Positions 1-6,625 of a stretch of 7,783 nt of DNA are shown piece after piece. Made by a program: the position numbers and the translations under genes. Positions within the stretch are counted from its first letter, which is position 1. Every line of letters starts with the position of its first letter. Location of the stretch: positions 1 through 7,783 of the forward strand of contig DAOVXI010000078.1 in assembly GCA_030636245.1 (NCBI GenBank), written 5' to 3'. This DNA comes from Deltaproteobacteria bacterium (GTDB lineage Bacteria > Desulfobacterota > GWC2-55-46 > DRQE01). The notes below the pieces were generated by a model. That model was not told the origin of the DNA. It saw only the letters and a program-made list of their open reading frames with translations, and did not search any database.

Positions 1-1144
1 AAGTTTTGATATAGGTGTTAACGGTAAAGCAGATGAAGGTATTACTTATGCGGATTGCAGATTAAGTATCTGTCCCTCACTTGAGCATACTATAAAGAAC
101 TATAGGACTCTTACTCTCCATCACTACACAGGTGAATGTCAAGCAAGTGTCAGATTCTTCGGTAAGGGTAGTGCTAGAGGCGGTGAGACGATCTATGCGA
201 GGGTCAAGCCAAACGCAAAGATGCTTCTGCTCAGAGGTGACAGGTTTATTCTTCGAGATCCATCGATAAAAAAAACAGTCGGTGGCGGTAAGGTCTTGAT
301 GCCTTACTTTAAGTCTTATGATACACCGGTTTTCAATAAGACCGATTTTGATAAATTAAATAAAAATGATTTGAGAGTGGTATTAAACTCAGTTCTTGAT
401 GATAGAGTAGGTATTGATTGTAGCGAGGCTGCGTTAACTTTGAATGTAAGTGGCGACTCTATTTCCGGCATCATAGATAGTGCCGAGCTGGTAAGGGTCG
501 GTGATGTCTTATTGAAGAAGCAGTCCTATGACTCTATTGTGAACATTATAACGTCAGCCCTTGAATCAGAGTATGCTAACAACCCCGGGAGCAAGGGAGT
601 TACGGAAGACGCTATCAATTCAACTGTAATGGTGGCTCTTAAAGGTACAATAAGAGGGATTACAAAAAAGACTCTGCATTATGTGATAAATACGGTTGTA
701 TTACCTGAACTTATTCTAAAGGGAACGTTAAAGAGACTCTCAACATTTTATAATCTTACTTCGCACTCGGTTAACTCTGGTGCAGTATTAAGTAGTGACG
801 AAGAGAAGGCTAAAGCGGCCATCGGCACTGAGATGAGGCCTTTTAAAGCTGAAGACATAGCGAATAAACTTGGTATAGACGTAAAAGAAGCTACGGCTAC
901 TCTGAAGAAACTCAAGGATAAAGGGGTGATCGAGCGACTTAAGGTCGATACATTCTTGTCTTCATCCGCCATAAGTGAAGCTAAGAAAATCTTGACAGAA
1001 TATTTTAGAAGTAGTGATACTATAAAGGTAGCTGAATTTAGGGATCTTCTTGGTGTTGGGCGTAAGCTTGCTATTGAGATACTTGAGCTTTTTGACAGGG
1101 AAAGGATAACCATTCGTAGCGGCGACGAGAGGAAACTCAGGTGA
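1..1144 (+). CDS. selB: Selenocysteine-specific translation elongation factor SelB, C-terminal part (5' end outside window)
   Basis: SelB is the specialised EF-Tu-like GTPase that carries Sec-tRNA(Sec) to in-frame UGA codons and binds the SECIS hairpin of the mRNA. The first full codon is at position 2, and the frame is open from there to TGA 1142-1144, giving 380 visible residues. The N-terminal GTPase domain lies outside the window. Seen first is a domain III-type stretch ending in GDRFILRDPS and VGGG (residues 78-95), a strong family signature. After it come about 260 residues consistent with the four winged-helix domains. The extreme C-terminus, with FRDLLGVGRK and a final RSGDERKLR, matches the last winged helix, which contacts the SECIS. 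An internal ATG at 221 is not the start, because conserved sequence continues upstream of it. The gene overlaps the next one by 4 bp (GTGA). The operon also contains selD, which supports the call. Confidence 0.95.
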   Translation, partial: SFDIGVNGKADEGITYADCRLSICPSLEHTIKNYRTLTLHHYTGECQASVRFFGKGSARGGETIYARVKPNAKMLLLRGDRFILRDPSIKKTVGGGKVLMPYFKSYDTPVFNKTDFDKLNKNDLRVVLNSVLDDRVGIDCSEAALTLNVSGDSISGIIDSAELVRVGDVLLKKQSYDSIVNIITSALESEYANNPGSKGVTEDAINSTVMVALKGTIRGITKKTLHYVINTVVLPELILKGTLKRLSTFYNLTSHSVNSGAVLSSDEEKAKAAIGTEMRPFKAEDIANKLGIDVKEATATLKKLKDKGVIERLKVDTFLSSSAISEAKKILTEYFRSSDTIKVAEFRDLLGVGRKLAIEILELFDRERITIRSGDERKLR

Positions 1145-1848
1145 AGTTCATTAGAGAAAGAAAAGATCCTATATACAAAGTCGCTTCCGTACTCTCACTT
1201 GTTTTTGTGATAATTGTAATATTTATATCATATACACCTATCGCGAATGTCTTCGCGCGTACATTGATCTTGGATAAAGAAGAGATAAATAATACTGAGC
1301 TTATAGTGGTGCTTGGCGGAGGTGTTTACCCGGATTCGTCACTTGGTTCAGCTACAAGGGAGAGACTTGTTCACGCACTCGTGCTTCAGAGATCTATGGA
1401 AGCGAAGGGGGAAGGACCTAAGGTTATCTTTCTCGGTGCAACCGTTAAAAGCAGTATAGATAAAGTAGGTAGAACCATTAAAGAAGTTGAGGGCAAGCGT
1501 AGTGATATTGGTGAGGGTAGTGCCATGCGAGATGTCGCGGTAGGCCTTGGTTTCTCTCTTGAAAGCATTGTCGTGGATGACAGTTCCATAAATACTTATG
1601 AGAATCTTATTGATGCATTTGAGTATATGAAAAAAAATAAATTGAGTTCATGCGCTCTGGTAACAAGTCCTATTCATATGTATAGGGCAAAGAAAGTTTC
1701 AAATAAGATAGGTCTTAACTGTAAGCTAGCCCCGGTGGCTGATTATACTAAATATGTTAAAACGCCTCTTGGAAGGATGGTGTTATTGAGAAATGTTTTT
1801 TATGAGTATGCGGCACTTGCTCTTTATCGTGTAAAGGGGTATATATAA
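1141..1848 (+). CDS. DUF218 / YdcF-SanA-ElyC-like membrane-anchored protein
   Basis: A protein of 235 residues with a single N-terminal membrane segment (about residues 14-31) after a short basic leader, then one DUF218-type Rossmann-like domain. Family marks seen: ELIVVLGGG (53-61), followed by an SATRERL segment; a central GEGSAMRD stretch; SSINTYENL in the position of the usual S-x-x-T-x-E-N motif; and LVTSPIHMYRAKK near the C-terminal third. Members such as SanA and ElyC are linked to envelope barrier function and peptidoglycan or lipid-carrier metabolism, but the biochemical reaction is not settled, so no specific role is assigned. The GTG start at 1141 is supported by GAGAGG (1127-1132) 8 nt upstream and by the 4-bp overlap with selB, which suggests translational coupling. 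Its place between selB and selD is unusual; nothing in the protein points directly to selenium. Confidence 0.85.
   Translation: MKFIRERKDPIYKVASVLSLVFVIIVIFISYTPIANVFARTLILDKEEINNTELIVVLGGGVYPDSSLGSATRERLVHALVLQRSMEAKGEGPKVIFLGATVKSSIDKVGRTIKEVEGKRSDIGEGSAMRDVAVGLGFSLESIVVDDSSINTYENLIDAFEYMKKNKLSSCALVTSPIHMYRAKKVSNKIGLNCKLAPVADYTKYVKTPLGRMVLLRNVFYEYAALALYRVKGYI
1833..1839 (+). promoter_or_regulatory. Probable ribosome binding site for selD (start-deciding)
   Basis: AAAGGGG lies at the end of the upstream DUF218 gene, 12 nt before ATG 1852. The spacing is a little long, but this is the only purine-rich site that fits. No comparable site precedes the alternative TTG at 1924, where a caller that treats TGA as a stop would begin the gene. 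The site therefore supports the longer, Sec-containing reading. Confidence 0.55.
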
Positions 1849-1851
1849 GCT

Positions 1852-2895
1852 ATGGGAAAAAAGATAAAACTTACAAGCTATGCAAGCTGCGCAGGTTGAG
1901 CCAGTAAGCTAGAGGCAAGCGCCTTGGCGCAGGTTCTGCGTCACCTCCCGCCCCCAGATGGGCAAAATCTTCTCGTTGGAAGCAGTTCCAGCGATGACGC
2001 GGCGGTATTTCGTTTTGCGGATGATAAGTTGCTTGTTTCCAGTGTTGACTTTTTCCCTCCTATAGTTGATGATCCCTTTGATTTCGGTCAAGTCGCCGCG
2101 GCTAACTCTCTTAGCGATATATATGCCATGGGTGCGTCACCGTTGTTCGCTCTCGGTGTGGTTTGTTTTCCTCGCAAGCTGGGGATCGAAGTTCTTGAAG
2201 AGATAACACGGGGCGCATGTGAGAAGCTTAAGGAAGCCGGTGCTATCCTTGCCGGCGGTCATACTATAGAGGACAGTGAGCTCAAGTATGGTCTCTCCGT
2301 TACCGGAAGTGTATTAGAGAGTAAGCTTATAAGTAACTCCGGGATGAGGGCAGGTGATGTGCTTGTGCTTACAAAGCCGATAGGCACAGGCGTTATATCA
2401 AGTGCGTTAAAGGCTTCAAAGGCAGGTAAAGAAGCCGAACAAGAGATCGTCGCCTCGATGGTAGCGCTTAATAAAGATGCTTCTGTTTTGATGGCAAAAC
2501 ACAATGCCTCTGCGTGTACCGATGTTACCGGTTTTGGTTTTCTGGGCCACTTGTTCGAGATGTGTTCCGCTTCAGGTGCGTCGGTAGTGATAGAGTCAAA
2601 TAAAGTAAGCTACTTTAAAGATGCCTTGAACTTTGTAAAGAAGAAGAAGTTTCATCCTAAGTCTATCAAGACAAATCACAGCTTTATTGCAGGTAACCTC
2701 GAACTCTCATCCACGGTAGATAATGATAAGTTTAACCTGTTACTTGACCCGCAAACATCCGGAGGCTTATTGGTGTCTATTCCTCAAGATAAGGTGACTG
2801 CATTTTTATCGGAACTTAAGGAACGTGGTATTAACGCCGTTATCGTAGGTCAGGTTACCGGTGTGGGCGGAGAAGCCAGAATGAAGGTAGTCTAG
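1852..2895 (+). CDS. selD: Selenide, water dikinase (selenophosphate synthetase), selenocysteine-containing
   Basis: SelD makes selenophosphate from selenide and ATP, the selenium donor for Sec-tRNA synthesis. Read from ATG 1852 with TGA 1897-1899 decoded as Sec, the protein has 347 residues, the same length as E. coli SelD. Residues 7-25 align without gaps to the E. coli N-terminus, and Sec16 falls on catalytic Cys17. The lysine two residues after the E. coli CxC pair is kept (Lys19), while the second Cys of that pair is Ser18. Further family motifs: SSDDAAVF around residues 46-53 (nucleotide/Mg-binding Asp), DFFPPIVDDPFDFG (66-79), AAANSLSDIYAMG (82-94), GHTIED (136-141), TDVTGFGFLGH, and DPQTSGG near residue 300. 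The start lies 3 nt after the DUF218 stop and in the same frame. Beginning at TTG 1924 instead would remove 24 residues, including the catalytic position. The stop TAG overlaps the stop of the convergent GerMN gene. Confidence 0.95.
1897..1899 (+). other. selD: In-frame TGA decoded as selenocysteine (SelD Sec16)
   Basis: This TGA is codon 16 of the frame starting at ATG 1852, in the context Cys-Ala-Gly-Sec-Ala-Ser-Lys. Conserved SelD sequence lies on both sides of it, and it sits at the position of the catalytic Cys of SelD proteins, which is known to be Sec in many lineages. A hairpin of SECIS type follows, and selB is in the same operon. A nonsense mutation at exactly this codon is a far less likely reading. 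Confidence 0.93.
1912..1947 (+). promoter_or_regulatory. Bacterial SECIS element of selD
   Basis: A hairpin within the coding region, 3' of the Sec codon. The upper stem pairs 1925-1932 with 1936-1943: eight consecutive pairs including one G-U, closing on loop GUU (1933-1935). The core GCAG-GUU-CUGC closely resembles the apical part of the E. coli fdhF SECIS as I recall it, including G and U in the loop, which are important for SelB binding. The loop begins 33 nt after the TGA, within the range usually allowed for bacterial SECIS elements. GAGG at 1912-1915 can pair with CCTC at 1944-1947 as a lower stem, leaving a one-sided bulge. The inverted repeat 1919-1930 (GCGCC-TT-GGCGC type) could form a competing hairpin. 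An obvious bulged U in the upper stem is not seen. Confidence 0.8.
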
Positions 2896-3500
2896 TCTTT
2901 TATGATGGCTCTGTTAGGCGAGAGTGGTTTATTTATCATGACGTGTCCTGCAAGTGTCTCTTCTATTCGACCTTCAACAAGTATCTGTATGTTGTCTACC
3001 TCAGAGAAACCCAGTGTGACCGTATCCACAATGGCATAGACACTAAGAAGCTCCCATGTTGAGCCTCCGGGATGATTCTCCTTGAGCTCTTTTGAAAAAT
3101 TAATTGTAGCGGTGCGCCCCGTGATCTTAACTGATTTAATGGACGTTCCTTCAGGGAGCGCACTGTATAGACCATTGGCGTCGGGTTTTTTAAGCAGTTC
3201 CAGTGTTTCGGTTATTTCTTCCTTTAGGGTGCCTTTCTTTAGGACAATACTTTTTCCTACAAGATGTTTGCCGTCACTGTTGCCAAAGTATAATGTTACT
3301 GTTCTTGGTTCTGATATTTTCGGAGCGGTCTTCTTTGTTTCAGTTTTTGTCGGCGTATCTGTCTTTTTGGTTATGGACGGCAGAAAGTCTCTTCCCAGGA
3401 GGAGCATCAATGCAACACCTATCGCAAAGGTAATGACCGCAGCGGTTACCATTGACCATGGGAAGTCTTTTTGTTTTTTTCTTCTTCTTTTCTTTGCCAT
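2892..3500 (-). CDS. GerMN-domain protein with N-terminal membrane anchor
   Basis: A protein of 202 residues. It opens with a very basic tail (residues 2-11, KKRRRKKQK), followed by one hydrophobic segment (about 17-35) with no lipobox Cys, a Lys/Thr/Pro-rich linker (about 40-62), and a C-terminal domain (about 65-190) of the GerMN type. Seen in that domain are VTLYFGNSDGKHLV, a predicted helix with ELLKKP, the LPEGTSIKSV stretch, ATINFSKE, and VDTVTLGFSEVDNIQILVEG. GerMN domains occur in spore germination protein GerM and in many non-sporulating envelope proteins, and their exact biochemical role is unclear. The domain is expected outside the cytoplasmic membrane. ATG at 3500 is the only plausible start, because murI's TAA lies in the same frame 9 nt upstream; a weak GGGAAG overlaps the murI 3' end. 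The gene is probably co-transcribed with murI. Its stop shares CTAG (2892-2895) with the selD stop. Confidence 0.82.
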   Translation of the reverse strand: MAKKRRRKKQKDFPWSMVTAAVITFAIGVALMLLLGRDFLPSITKKTDTPTKTETKKTAPKISEPRTVTLYFGNSDGKHLVGKSIVLKKGTLKEEITETLELLKKPDANGLYSALPEGTSIKSVKITGRTATINFSKELKENHPGGSTWELLSVYAIVDTVTLGFSEVDNIQILVEGRIEETLAGHVMINKPLSPNRAIIKD

Positions 3501-3509
3501 TGTTATTCG

Positions 3510-4313
3510 TTACTTCCCAAGCTTAATAAGCTCCGCATCTATCTCTTCGTCCTTACCCAAAAACTTTGTTCCAATAACCTGAAATCGCTTTGCCGAGTCG
3601 GTAACAAAGAATTTATGAGAGGCGCTATTGTTTTCATTTAAGAGATCCTTACTTGTTAATATGTGGTTAGCTTCAAGCGCTGTTTCTTCTGCCGAGTCTA
3701 TTAGGGTTACGTCATGACCGAAAAATTCACCGATTATCTCCTTTAAGAGAGGATAGTGAGTACAGCCAAGCACAAGTGTGTCGATGTGTTCATCTTTTAT
3801 ATCACTTAAGTATTCCCTGACGGTGGCAGCCGCGACCTCGTTGTTTGTCCATCCTTCTTCGGCAAGCGGTACAAACAAAGGACACGCTTTATTGTAAACG
3901 ACTATGTTCGGGTCTATCTCCTTTATCGCGTTTGAGTAAGCGTTACTTCTGATCGTCCCTTCAGTGCCGATAACACCTACTCTTTTTGTTCTGGTAGCCT
4001 TCGCGGCTGCCTTTGCTCCCGGCTCGATAACCCCTATTATGGGTATTGTGTGAACAGCCCTCAGCTTTTCTACCGAGAAGGCGCTTGCTGTGTTGCACCC
4101 GACAACCAAGGCTTTTATGCCGTACTCGACAAGGAACTCTGTTATCTCAAGAGAGTATGATGTGACCGTTTCGGCACTCTTTGTGCCGTAAGGTACACGT
4201 GCCGTATCACCGAGATATGCCGTATCTTCACTGGGCAGTGCTTTTATGAGTTCCCGCAGTACCGTAAGACCTCCGATACCCGAGTCAAATATGCCTATAG
4301 GGTTGTTTTTCAT
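3510..4313 (-). CDS. murI: Glutamate racemase
   Basis: MurI interconverts L- and D-glutamate in the cytoplasm, without a cofactor, and supplies D-Glu for peptidoglycan. From ATG 4313 the protein has 267 residues, the usual family length. Seen motifs: GIFDSGIGGL at residues 7-16 with Asp10; GDTARVPYG (35-43); VVGCNTASA with catalytic Cys73; EPGAKAA (97-103); GTEGTIRS (116-123); LVLGCTHYPLL with catalytic Cys184 and His186. All key residues are present, so the enzyme should be active. The frame stays open 56 codons further upstream to 4481, but that extension is AT-rich, lacks family similarity and would run into the divergent HHE gene, so ATG 4313 was chosen. The ribosome binding site is weak (GACGAG about 12 nt upstream). 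The gene leads a two-gene unit with the GerMN gene. Confidence 0.95.
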   Translation of the reverse strand: MKNNPIGIFDSGIGGLTVLRELIKALPSEDTAYLGDTARVPYGTKSAETVTSYSLEITEFLVEYGIKALVVGCNTASAFSVEKLRAVHTIPIIGVIEPGAKAAAKATRTKRVGVIGTEGTIRSNAYSNAIKEIDPNIVVYNKACPLFVPLAEEGWTNNEVAAATVREYLSDIKDEHIDTLVLGCTHYPLLKEIIGEFFGHDVTLIDSAEETALEANHILTSKDLLNENNSASHKFFVTDSAKRFQVIGTKFLGKDEEIDAELIKLGK

Positions 4314-4347
4314 TATATAGTATTTCTCGTCTTCATGGATGTTGATG

Positions 4348-4376
4348 TTGCTATATATATTTTGAAGGATTATACT
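4348..4376 (+). promoter_or_regulatory. Candidate sigma70-type promoter for the HHE-polX operon
   Basis: TTGCTA (4348-4353) and TATACT (4371-4376) are separated by exactly 17 nt. This would place the transcript start near 4383, about 40 nt upstream of ATG 4425. The -35 matches four and the -10 five of six consensus positions. The region is generally AT-rich, so a chance match is possible. An alternative -10, TATAAT at 4382-4387, lacks a good -35. Confidence 0.45.
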
Positions 4377-4397
4377 ATAAATATAATGTTTTGTCTT
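4369..4397 (-). promoter_or_regulatory. Candidate sigma70-type promoter for murI
   Basis: On the minus strand, AAGACA (4397-4392) and a perfect TATAAT (4374-4369) are separated by 17 nt. They point toward murI, with a leader of about 50 nt. The -35 matches only four of six positions. The -10 overlaps that of the opposing plus-strand candidate, so the two promoters would compete for the polymerase. Confidence 0.4.
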
Positions 4398-4413
4398 GTA
4401 TGATTTGAGGTAT

Positions 4414-4419
4414 AGGAGG
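4414..4419 (+). promoter_or_regulatory. Strong ribosome binding site of the HHE gene
   Basis: A full AGGAGG lies 5 nt upstream of ATG 4425. It fixes the start of the hemerythrin-like gene and suggests efficient translation. The next gene, polX, has no site of its own of this quality. Confidence 0.85.
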
Positions 4420-4424
4420 CGCAA

Positions 4425-4877
4425 ATGAACAGAAAAGCCTATATTAAAGAGCTTGAAAGAGAGCACAATAAGATAATCCACTTATTTGATCAGCTAGAAA
4501 GTGACCTTGATAAGGAGGAGGTTATTGATCATAAGCGTTTCTGTGAGATCTTATTGGAGCTTAAAGAACTCATGCTACAACACTTGAGAAGCGAGGACGA
4601 CGCTTTCTATCCTGACATGAAGAATAGGGCTATTGAGCTTCATCAGGAGGCTTTGCTCCCCGCGCTTGGGAAATACATAGATGACATGAAGTTGATATCT
4701 ACGAAAGCATTTAAACTTTTTGAGGACTGCAACATTGATTCATGCGAATGCGAGCTTGATACTGAATTCATAAGGAATGTAAAAGAAGTGCGTGATGAAC
4801 TGCTTGCCAGAATAAGGAGTGAGGAGAAGAGCCTATTTCATATTTATAAAGGTTACTTTCTCGATAAACTTGTTTAG
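4425..4877 (+). CDS. Hemerythrin-like (HHE domain) protein with one substituted metal ligand
   Basis: A soluble protein of 150 residues predicted to be a four-helix bundle. Proteins of the HHE family bind a di-iron site and serve in oxygen, nitric oxide or iron handling or sensing. The ligand pattern can be followed: EH at 13-14 in helix A, His53 and Glu57 in HLRSED in helix B, His73 in helix C, and Glu133 in the RIRSEEKSLF segment of helix D. In helix D the residue where the family has His (H-x3-E) is Arg129 (codon 4809-4811). The metal centre may therefore be altered or the protein may be non-canonical. The start is fixed by AGGAGG 5 nt upstream. The stop TAG shares its G with the GTG start of polX, implying translational coupling. 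The link with a repair polymerase might suggest a stress role, but that is inference. I see no alternative family that fits as well. Confidence 0.82.
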   Translation: MNRKAYIKELEREHNKIIHLFDQLESDLDKEEVIDHKRFCEILLELKELMLQHLRSEDDAFYPDMKNRAIELHQEALLPALGKYIDDMKLISTKAFKLFEDCNIDSCECELDTEFIRNVKEVRDELLARIRSEEKSLFHIYKGYFLDKLV

Positions 4878-6625
4878 TGACTAACACAGAGATCGCAGCT
4901 ATATTTTCAACCATCGCCGATTTGCTTGAGATAAAAGGTGATAATCCTTTCCGTGTACGTTCGTACCGAAATGCCGCACTCAGCATAGATCAATTGGCCG
5001 TAACTCTAAACTACATATATAAGCGTGATGAAGACGAGCTTGAGGATATCCCCGGGGTTGGAAAGGGGATACATGAGAAGATCGTGGAGATCATTAAGCT
5101 AGGTCATTCAACTCTCCTGGATGAGTTATTGCGAGAGATGCCAAAGGGGCTTCTTGAGATGTTGAAGATTCCCGGAGTAGGGCCTAAAAAGGTAAAACTT
5201 TTTTATGGTGAGCTTAATATAAGCGATGTAGATGCTCTTGAGAAAGCCGCTCAAAGTGGAGAGTTAAGGGCGCTACCTAAGATGGGAGAGAAGAGCGAGG
5301 ATAAGATACTTAAGGGTATAAAGAACTACAGAAGCCTGAAGGAGAAATCAGGCAGGGTATATCACCGTACAGCTTTTCTTGTTGCAACCGAGATTGTAGA
5401 GTTTATGAAAAAAGCTCCTGTGGTAAAGCGGGTAGAGTTTGCGGGAAGTCTCAGGCGCTGGCAGGAAACGATAGGTGACATAGATATACTTGTGGGCGTT
5501 AAAAAGAATAAGGCTGATGAGTCGACAAAGCATTTTATAGATTTTCCCGGAACAGAAGAGGTTATCTTGAGCGGCCTAACCAAGACTACCATAAGATTAA
5601 AAGGCGGTATCCAGGCGGATCTAAGGGTCGTTGATGAATCGCAGTACGGCGCGGCCCTGCTTTACTTTACAGGGAGTAAGGCCCATAATGTCATCTTAAG
5701 AGATATGGCAAAAAAGGCCGGGATGAGGGTTAATGAATATGGTGTGACAGATGAAGAGACGGGAAGGGTGGTTGCCTCCGAGACAGAGGAGGATATGTAT
5801 AAGGCCCTTGGGCTTGAGTGGATAGAGCCGGAACTCAGGGAAGGTTTACATGAGCTTGAGGCCGCAAAGAAAGGTGGACTTCCGAAGCTCATCACAGAGA
5901 AAGACATTAAGGGGGACCTTCATTTTCACAGCACATATAGCGATGGCTCCGATTCGCTCTCAGCTATTGCTAAGGCAGGCATTGAGCGCGGTCTTGAGTA
6001 CATAGCGATAACAGATCACTCAAAGGCCGTTGGGATCGCAAGAGGAATGAATGAGCAGAAGCTCCTTAAACAGTGCGCAGAGATAGATAAGGTTAACCTA
6101 AGGCTAAAAGACAATGGCGAAAGCTTTACTCTGCTAAAAGGTATTGAGGTTGACATCCTTGCCGATGGCACTCTCGATATGGACAAAGATGTGTTAAGTC
6201 AACTCGATGTTGTTGTTGCCGCTGTTCATTCCGGTTTTGCTATGGATAAGGATAAAATGACGGATAGGATCCAAAAGGCAATGAGTAGCGGGGTTGTTAA
6301 TATCCATGCCCACCCCACAGGCAGGCTTATAAATATCAGAGAGCCTTATGAGCTTGATATAGATGCGGTTATAACTTCTGCAAAAGATCATAATATATCT
6401 CTTGAGATCAACTCGCATCCGGAGAGGCTTGACCTGAAGGATTCTCATATTTTTCTTGCCAGAGAGCGTGGTGTTAAAGTTGCTATATCTACTGATTCTC
6501 ATACGATCGATACAATGCCGTATATGTCATTTGGTATTCATAACGCAAGGCGTGGCTGGTGCGAAAAGAGGGACGTTTTGAACACCATGAGTCTTAAAAA
6601 ACTGCAGAGTTACCTAAAACAATAA
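4877..6625 (+). CDS. polX: DNA polymerase/3'-5' exonuclease PolX (Pol X family with C-terminal PHP domain)
   Basis: A family X repair polymerase of 582 residues, close to the roughly 570 of B. subtilis PolX. Bacterial PolX fills short gaps in base-excision repair and carries a metal-dependent nuclease. Domains in order: the N-terminal 8-kDa region with NPFRVRSYR (23-31); helix-hairpin-helix motifs at IPGVGKG (58-64) and IPGVGPKKV (98-106); the polymerase palm with AGSLRR (189-194), Asp201 and Asp203 in GDIDIL, and third catalytic Asp248 in QADLRVV; YFTGS (263-267). The PHP domain has His349 and His351 (DLHFHS), ITDHS with His381, Glu424 in GIEVD, AAVHSG with His451, NIHAHP with His477 and His479, and STDSH with Asp540 and His542. 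All expected metal ligands are present, so both activities look intact. The GTG start at 4877 overlaps the HHE stop by 1 nt and matches the usual PolX N-terminus (TNTEIA). There is no strong ribosome binding site, so translation probably depends on the upstream gene. Confidence 0.96.
   Translation: MTNTEIAAIFSTIADLLEIKGDNPFRVRSYRNAALSIDQLAVTLNYIYKRDEDELEDIPGVGKGIHEKIVEIIKLGHSTLLDELLREMPKGLLEMLKIPGVGPKKVKLFYGELNISDVDALEKAAQSGELRALPKMGEKSEDKILKGIKNYRSLKEKSGRVYHRTAFLVATEIVEFMKKAPVVKRVEFAGSLRRWQETIGDIDILVGVKKNKADESTKHFIDFPGTEEVILSGLTKTTIRLKGGIQADLRVVDESQYGAALLYFTGSKAHNVILRDMAKKAGMRVNEYGVTDEETGRVVASETEEDMYKALGLEWIEPELREGLHELEAAKKGGLPKLITEKDIKGDLHFHSTYSDGSDSLSAIAKAGIERGLEYIAITDHSKAVGIARGMNEQKLLKQCAEIDKVNLRLKDNGESFTLLKGIEVDILADGTLDMDKDVLSQLDVVVAAVHSGFAMDKDKMTDRIQKAMSSGVVNIHAHPTGRLINIREPYELDIDAVITSAKDHNISLEINSHPERLDLKDSHIFLARERGVKVAISTDSHTIDTMPYMSFGIHNARRGWCEKRDVLNTMSLKKLQSYLKQ

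Noticed and set aside
1142..1144. TGA at the end of selB as a further Sec codon
   Set aside because: Conserved SelB sequence ends exactly here, the next gene starts in the overlap, and no SECIS-type hairpin is evident downstream.
1924..1926. TTG at 1924 as the selD start
   Set aside because: It would delete the conserved catalytic N-terminus, has no fitting ribosome binding site, and lies within the SECIS region.
3082..3582. 166-codon plus-strand frame opposite the GerMN and murI genes
   Set aside because: Its Ser/Val/Phe-rich sequence is the complement of Lys/Glu-rich coding DNA; the GerMN domain on the other strand explains the region.
4314..4481. 56-codon N-terminal extension of murI in an open frame
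   Set aside because: It is AT-rich, has no family similarity, overlaps the divergent HHE gene and its ribosome binding site, and the protein from ATG 4313 already has the normal length with the conserved start just after Met.
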